Shown here piece by piece: positions 13,037 to 15,821 of a stretch of DNA of 15,821 bases; position 1 is the first letter of the stretch, and each line of letters begins with the position of its first letter. The stretch comes from JAKFXL01 sp947085765 (lineage in GTDB: Bacteria; Pseudomonadota; Gammaproteobacteria; Tenderiales; Tenderiaceae). A program made the position numbers and the translations under genes. Under the pieces are notes generated by a model. That model saw only the letters and a list, made by a program, of their open reading frames with translations. It was not told where the DNA came from and ran no database searches. The stretch is from contig CAMTXZ010000146.1 of the NCBI GenBank assembly GCA_947085765.1, forward strand, positions 1-15,821, in the 5' to 3' direction.

Positions 13037-13042
13037 TATAAT
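13037..13042 (+). promoter_or_regulatory. Possible hemB -10 element inside adk terminator region
   Basis: A perfect TATAAT overlaps the first two bases of the adk terminator stem. A transcript begun about 7 nt later would lack most of the left arm and so escape the terminator, with a leader of about 44 nt to the hemB start. No -35 is visible at standard spacing, so this is tentative. Confidence 0.3.
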
Positions 13043-13080
13043 GGAGCGGCATAGTGATGTGCTGCTCCATTTTTATTTTA
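13041..13080 (+). terminator. Rho-independent terminator of adk
   Basis: An 11-bp stem with one G-T pair (13041-13051 with 13060-13070), an 8-nt loop and the tail TTTTTATTTTA, starting 20 bp after the adk stop. The hemB ribosome binding site (AAGAGG) begins at the last base of this tail, leaving no space for a hemB promoter downstream of it. Confidence 0.85.
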
Positions 13081-13092
13081 AGAGGTGCCGTT

Positions 13093-14100
13093 TTGAGAGG
13101 CCTTGGTGATTTTCCCGGACGTCGTCTACGCCGCATGCGTCGCGATGACTTCTCCCGCCGTCTGATGCGTGAAAACCGTTTGACGGTCGATGATCTGATC
13201 TACCCCCTGTTTGTTCTGGATGGTCAAAACCGGCGTGAGGCTATTGCCTCTATGCCCGGTGTCGAGCGCATCAGTATTGATCTGCTGCTTAAAGAGGCCG
13301 AGGTACTGGTTAAGCTGGGTGTGCCAGCAGTGGCGCTATTTCCGGTAACAGCTGTCGAGCAGAAGAGCCTTGATGCGTGTGAGGCGTTTAATCCAGAGGG
13401 GTTGGCGCAGCGTGCCGTGCGTGCCCTGAAAAAAGAGTTTCCGCAGTTGGGGGTGATTACCGATGTTGCGCTTGATCCCTTCACTACCCACGGTCAGGAT
13501 GGTTTGATTGATGCTGATGGGTATGTGATGAATGACGAGACTGTGGCGGTCCTGGTGAAGCAGGCGCTCTCCCATGCCGAGGCGGGTGCCGATGTGGTGG
13601 CCCCTTCCGATATGATGGATGGCCGCATCGGCTCGATTCGTCTTGCGCTGGAAGAGGCGGGTTACATTCATACCCGTATCCTCGCCTATGCCGCCAAGTA
13701 CGCCTCCAGTTTTTATGGTCCCTTCCGCGATGCGGTTGGCTCGGCTGCTAATCTGGGGGCTGGCAACAAGTACAGCTATCAGATGGACCCGGCCAACAGT
13801 GATGAGGCGCTGCGTGAAGTGGCGCTCGATATCCAGGAGGGGGCCGATATGGTGATGGTCAAACCCGGCATGCCTTATCTGGATATTGTGCGGCGTGTGA
13901 AGGATGAGTTTGGTGTGCCGACTTACGCGTACCAGGTGAGTGGTGAGTACGCCATGCTCAAGGCCGCGAGCCAGAACGGCTGGCTGAATGAGCAGGCGGT
14001 GGTGATGGAGTCGCTGCTCTGCTTTAAACGTGCCGGTGCCGACGGCATTCTGACCTACTATGCCAAACAGGTGGCCGAGTGGCTCAAGGCCGACGCCTGA
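13093..14100 (+). CDS. hemB: Delta-aminolevulinic acid dehydratase (porphobilinogen synthase)
   Basis: A 335-residue enzyme condensing two 5-aminolevulinate molecules to porphobilinogen in haem and other tetrapyrrole synthesis. Catalytic lysines are Lys202 (AAKYASSFYGPFRDA) and the Schiff-base Lys257 (MVMVKPGMPYLD). The metal region reads DVALDPFTTHGQDG, the Asp-containing Mg-type of Pseudomonas rather than the triple-Cys zinc type of E. coli. The DGR motif is in PSDMMDGRIGS. I chose TTG 13093 because AAGAGG lies 7 nt upstream; an in-frame ATG at 13054 falls inside the terminator loop of adk, has no ribosome binding site and would add 13 unlikely residues. aroE follows after 70 bp on the same strand, probably co-transcribed. 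Confidence 0.94.
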   Translation: MRGLGDFPGRRLRRMRRDDFSRRLMRENRLTVDDLIYPLFVLDGQNRREAIASMPGVERISIDLLLKEAEVLVKLGVPAVALFPVTAVEQKSLDACEAFNPEGLAQRAVRALKKEFPQLGVITDVALDPFTTHGQDGLIDADGYVMNDETVAVLVKQALSHAEAGADVVAPSDMMDGRIGSIRLALEEAGYIHTRILAYAAKYASSFYGPFRDAVGSAANLGAGNKYSYQMDPANSDEALREVALDIQEGADMVMVKPGMPYLDIVRRVKDEFGVPTYAYQVSGEYAMLKAASQNGWLNEQAVVMESLLCFKRAGADGILTYYAKQVAEWLKADA

Positions 14101-14170
14101 TATTGATCAACCCCGGCTGCGTTCGTGGCCGGATTCTTTATCTCTTCTGTTTTTTGCAAAGGGTAACGCC

Positions 14171-14998
14171 ATGACTGACCATTACGCTGTGATGGGTAAT
14201 CCTATTGCCCACAGTAAGTCGCCTAAAATCCATGCGCTGTTTGCACAACAGACCCAGCAGCAGCTTATTTATGAGGCGCTGCTGGTACCGTTGGATGGTT
14301 TTACTGATGCGGTGGCTGAGTTTCACGCCAACGGTGGCAAGGGTCTAAACATCACCGTTCCCTTTAAGCAGGAGGCGTGGGCACTGATGGCAGAACATAG
14401 CCAACGTGCCCAGCGCGCCGGTGCTGTTAATACACTCTGGTTTCGTGATGATGGCACTACGCTGGCTGATACTACTGATGGTGTTGGTCTGGTGCGTGAT
14501 CTTATGTTTAACCATCGCATCACTCTTTCTGCCAAGCGGGTGCTGATTCTCGGTGCAGGTGGTGCTGTGCGTGGTGTGCTGGAGCCTATCCTGGCAGAAG
14601 GTCCCGCTAGTGTAGTGGTTGCCAACCGCACCACCAGCAAGGCGCGTGAGCTGGCAGAGCTGTTTGCTGATCTGGGTAGCATCAGTGGTTGTGGCTTTGA
14701 TGAACTCAGTGGTCAGCAGTTTAATCTGGTGATCAACGGCACTGCCGCCAGCCTTGCAGGTGAAGTGCCGCCACTGCCGGATAATTTGCTGGCAAACAAC
14801 GCCAGCTGTTATGACATGATGTACGGCGCAACGCCCACCCCTTTCCAGCGCTGGGCGACGGCTCGTGGTGCCGCACATTCACTTGATGGCTTGGGTATGT
14901 TGGTGGAACAGGCGGCTGAGGCGTTTACACTCTGGCGTGGTGTGCGGCCGGAGACTGGGGCGGTGATAAGGGTGCTTCGTGAATCGTTGGTTGAATGA
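14171..14998 (+). CDS. aroE: Shikimate 5-dehydrogenase (NADP)
   Basis: A 275-residue cytoplasmic enzyme reducing 3-dehydroshikimate to shikimate with NADPH in aromatic amino acid synthesis. The substrate site comprises Ser15-Lys-Ser17 (AHSKSP), catalytic Lys66 in NITVPFKQEA, Asn87 in AVNTLW, and catalytic Asp103 in ADTTDGVGL. The nucleotide loop is GAGGAVRG (128-135), followed by NRTTSKA, whose Arg/Thr favours NADP. C-terminal motifs NGTAASL, YDMMYG and DGLGMLVEQAAEAF complete the family pattern. The start at 14171 is fixed by AAGGG 7 nt upstream and the family N-terminus; the longer open frame from 14060 overlaps hemB. Length matches E. coli AroE (272). A hemB–aroE pair is a known gammaproteobacterial arrangement in some lineages, though I cannot confirm co-transcription. 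Confidence 0.95.
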   Translation: MTDHYAVMGNPIAHSKSPKIHALFAQQTQQQLIYEALLVPLDGFTDAVAEFHANGGKGLNITVPFKQEAWALMAEHSQRAQRAGAVNTLWFRDDGTTLADTTDGVGLVRDLMFNHRITLSAKRVLILGAGGAVRGVLEPILAEGPASVVVANRTTSKARELAELFADLGSISGCGFDELSGQQFNLVINGTAASLAGEVPPLPDNLLANNASCYDMMYGATPTPFQRWATARGAAHSLDGLGMLVEQAAEAFTLWRGVRPETGAVIRVLRESLVE

Positions 14999-15028
14999 GT
15001 AGCATGCCTCATCCCGCAGCAGGTGGCG

Positions 15029-15596
15029 TTACCCGAATTTTTTCAAAAAGCAGGTGAGCAGCACGATACGTACGCCGTTAACCCGTCCTTCAATATGCTC
15101 CGGGTTTGATGTGAGCGAGATGTTGCGTACCGCGGTGCCGCGTTTGGCAGTGAAGTTGGCCCCCTTAACGTCGAGGTCTTTGATGATGGTGACGGTGTCG
15201 CCATCTTTCAGTTCGGCGCCATTACTGTCGAAGGTCGGCGCGCGTGCTTCATCACTCTGAGCGCAGCTGGCCTCGGCCCATTTTTGGCTCTCTTCATCCA
15301 GGTAGAGGCTATCCAGCAGATCCTGCGCCCAGCTCTCTGGTGAAAGTTGTTTAAGCAGACGCCACACCACTACCTGCACAGCAGGCACCTGGCTCCACAT
15401 GCTGCCACTCAGGCAACGCCAGTGGTTGACGTCCATGCTCTCGGGTGCATTGATCTGCCCATTGCATACATCACAGATCATGATGCTGTTATCCACGCCA
15501 GGTTCGGTGACGGGCGGAACTTCATAGACAACAAGATTGGCGGTGGAGGTGCAGAGTTCGCAGCTGGCGTTGCAGTAGTGCCTGTTCGGTATTCAT
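15029..15596 (-). pseudogene. phnA: PhnA/YjdM-family zinc-ribbon protein gene, frameshifted near its 5' end
   Basis: The intact 3' part (GTG 15496 to 15029, 155 residues) carries the family C-terminal SH3-like domain (DGDTVTIIKDLDVKGANF). The block MDVNHWRCLSGSMWSQVPAVQV also matches PhnA homologues. The true start is ATG 15596, with AGGAG 6 nt upstream, giving MNTEQALLQ. The expected first zinc pair CELC and VVYEVPPV then lie in another frame, ending the ATG frame at TGA after 24 codons. Restoring 8 nt near 15567-15573 yields a continuous 191-residue protein, the usual family size. The second Cys pair CDVC is in the intact part. Despite its name, PhnA is not a phosphonate-cleaving enzyme of the C-P lyase; its role is uncertain. 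Whether the shift is real mutation, sequencing error or programmed is open. Confidence 0.8.
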
Positions 15597-15692
15597 GTGG
15601 CGCTCCTATTCGAGTCATGCACCGTTAAAGTAACAACAGTGTTGAAACGTTGAGGGTAGAACGGCAACCTGATGAACTATCGATCTGGAATT

Positions 15693-15768
15693 TGGTGGGT
15701 GGTACAGGGCTCGAACCTGTGACCCTCGCCTTGTAAGGGCGATGCTCTACCAACTGAGCTAACCACCC
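15693..15768 (-). tRNA. tRNA-Val (anticodon UAC)
   Basis: The minus strand folds into a full cloverleaf: 7-bp acceptor GGGTGGT/ACCACCC, D-arm with AGCTCAGTTGGTAGAGC, anticodon stem TCGCC/GGCGA with loop CTTACAA (anticodon TAC, genomic 15733-15735), T-arm ACAGG-TTCGAAC-CCTGT, discriminator A and an encoded CCA. The 76-nt length is standard. Anticodon UAC reads valine GUA/GUG codons. No other tRNA adjoins it inside the window. Confidence 0.97.
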
Positions 15769-15775
15769 GTGATGA

Positions 15776-15812
15776 GGGCGGCGATTCTATAAGAAATATT
15801 CACGTTAATCCA
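15776..15812 (-). promoter_or_regulatory. Putative tRNA-Val promoter with GC-rich discriminator
   Basis: On the minus strand TAGAAT (15784-15789), five of six to consensus, lies 17 bp from a weak TGGATT (15807-15812). Directly after the -10 is CGCCGCCC (15776-15783), the GC-rich discriminator typical of stable-RNA promoters under stringent control. The leader to the mature 5' end is short. Confidence 0.45.
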
Positions 15813-15821
15813 GTGTTGGAA

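Noticed and set aside
13054..13092. Upstream ATG for hemB adding 13 residues
   Set aside because: It lies in the loop of the adk terminator, lacks a ribosome binding site, and TTG 13093 has a well-spaced AAGAGG.
14060..14170. N-terminal extension of aroE overlapping hemB
   Set aside because: The family N-terminus and AAGGG ribosome binding site fix the start at 14171.
15693..15821. Genomic island attachment at the tRNA-Val gene
   Set aside because: No repeated tRNA 3' end and no integrase near it inside the window; xerC is the housekeeping recombinase in its normal operon.

Overview
The window looks like ordinary chromosome of a gammaproteobacterium. The evidence is the dapF–DUF484–xerC gene order, a PilU-type type IV pilus ATPase, a Pseudomonas-like HemB with an Asp-type metal site, RlmA, a PhnA/YjdM relative and a Val tRNA with encoded CCA. 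A PPi-type phosphofructokinase and a zinc-lid adenylate kinase fit an autotrophic or methylotrophic/sulfur-oxidising gammaproteobacterium, but I cannot name a genus from the sequence. Most genes are GC-rich. The GNAT-like gene at 2119-2784 and the pfk–adk intergenic region are visibly more AT-rich.

Layout. 1-531 (-) is the 5' part of an NDUFA9-like NAD(P)-binding protein, cut by the window edge. It is divergent from a succinate-semialdehyde dehydrogenase of the Sad/YneI type (+). Next come an AT-rich acetyltransferase-like gene (+), a 183-bp hairpin-rich repeat element, and rlmA (+). A short cation transporter (-) converges on rlmA across a repeat hairpin. pilU (+) overlaps the end of xerC (-) by 4 bp. 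The minus-strand operon CDF transporter–dapF–DUF484–xerC is tightly packed: 6-bp gap, ATGA overlap, 8-bp overlap. ppa and a PPi-dependent phosphofructokinase follow on the minus strand, each with a start re-assigned here from Shine-Dalgarno evidence. Divergent from pfk is adk (+), then hemB (+) and aroE (+). A phnA-like gene (-) broken by a frameshift and a tRNA-Val(UAC) (-) end the window.

The most striking object is adk. A complete zinc-lid adenylate kinase of about 217 residues runs in frame into a linker and then a histone H1-like Lys/Ala/Pro tail. The tail is built from about twelve copies of a 12-residue (36-nt) repeat. Just before the tail is an in-frame ATG with a well-spaced Shine-Dalgarno sequence, so one gene could yield both an Adk-tail fusion and a free 163-residue DNA- or RNA-binding protein. 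Secondary points are the phnA frameshift (explicable by an 8-nt deletion between short direct repeats), a mobile-looking acetyltransferase/repeat segment, a triple half-site operator at the CDF–dapF operon promoter, and a possible hemB promoter inside the adk terminator.
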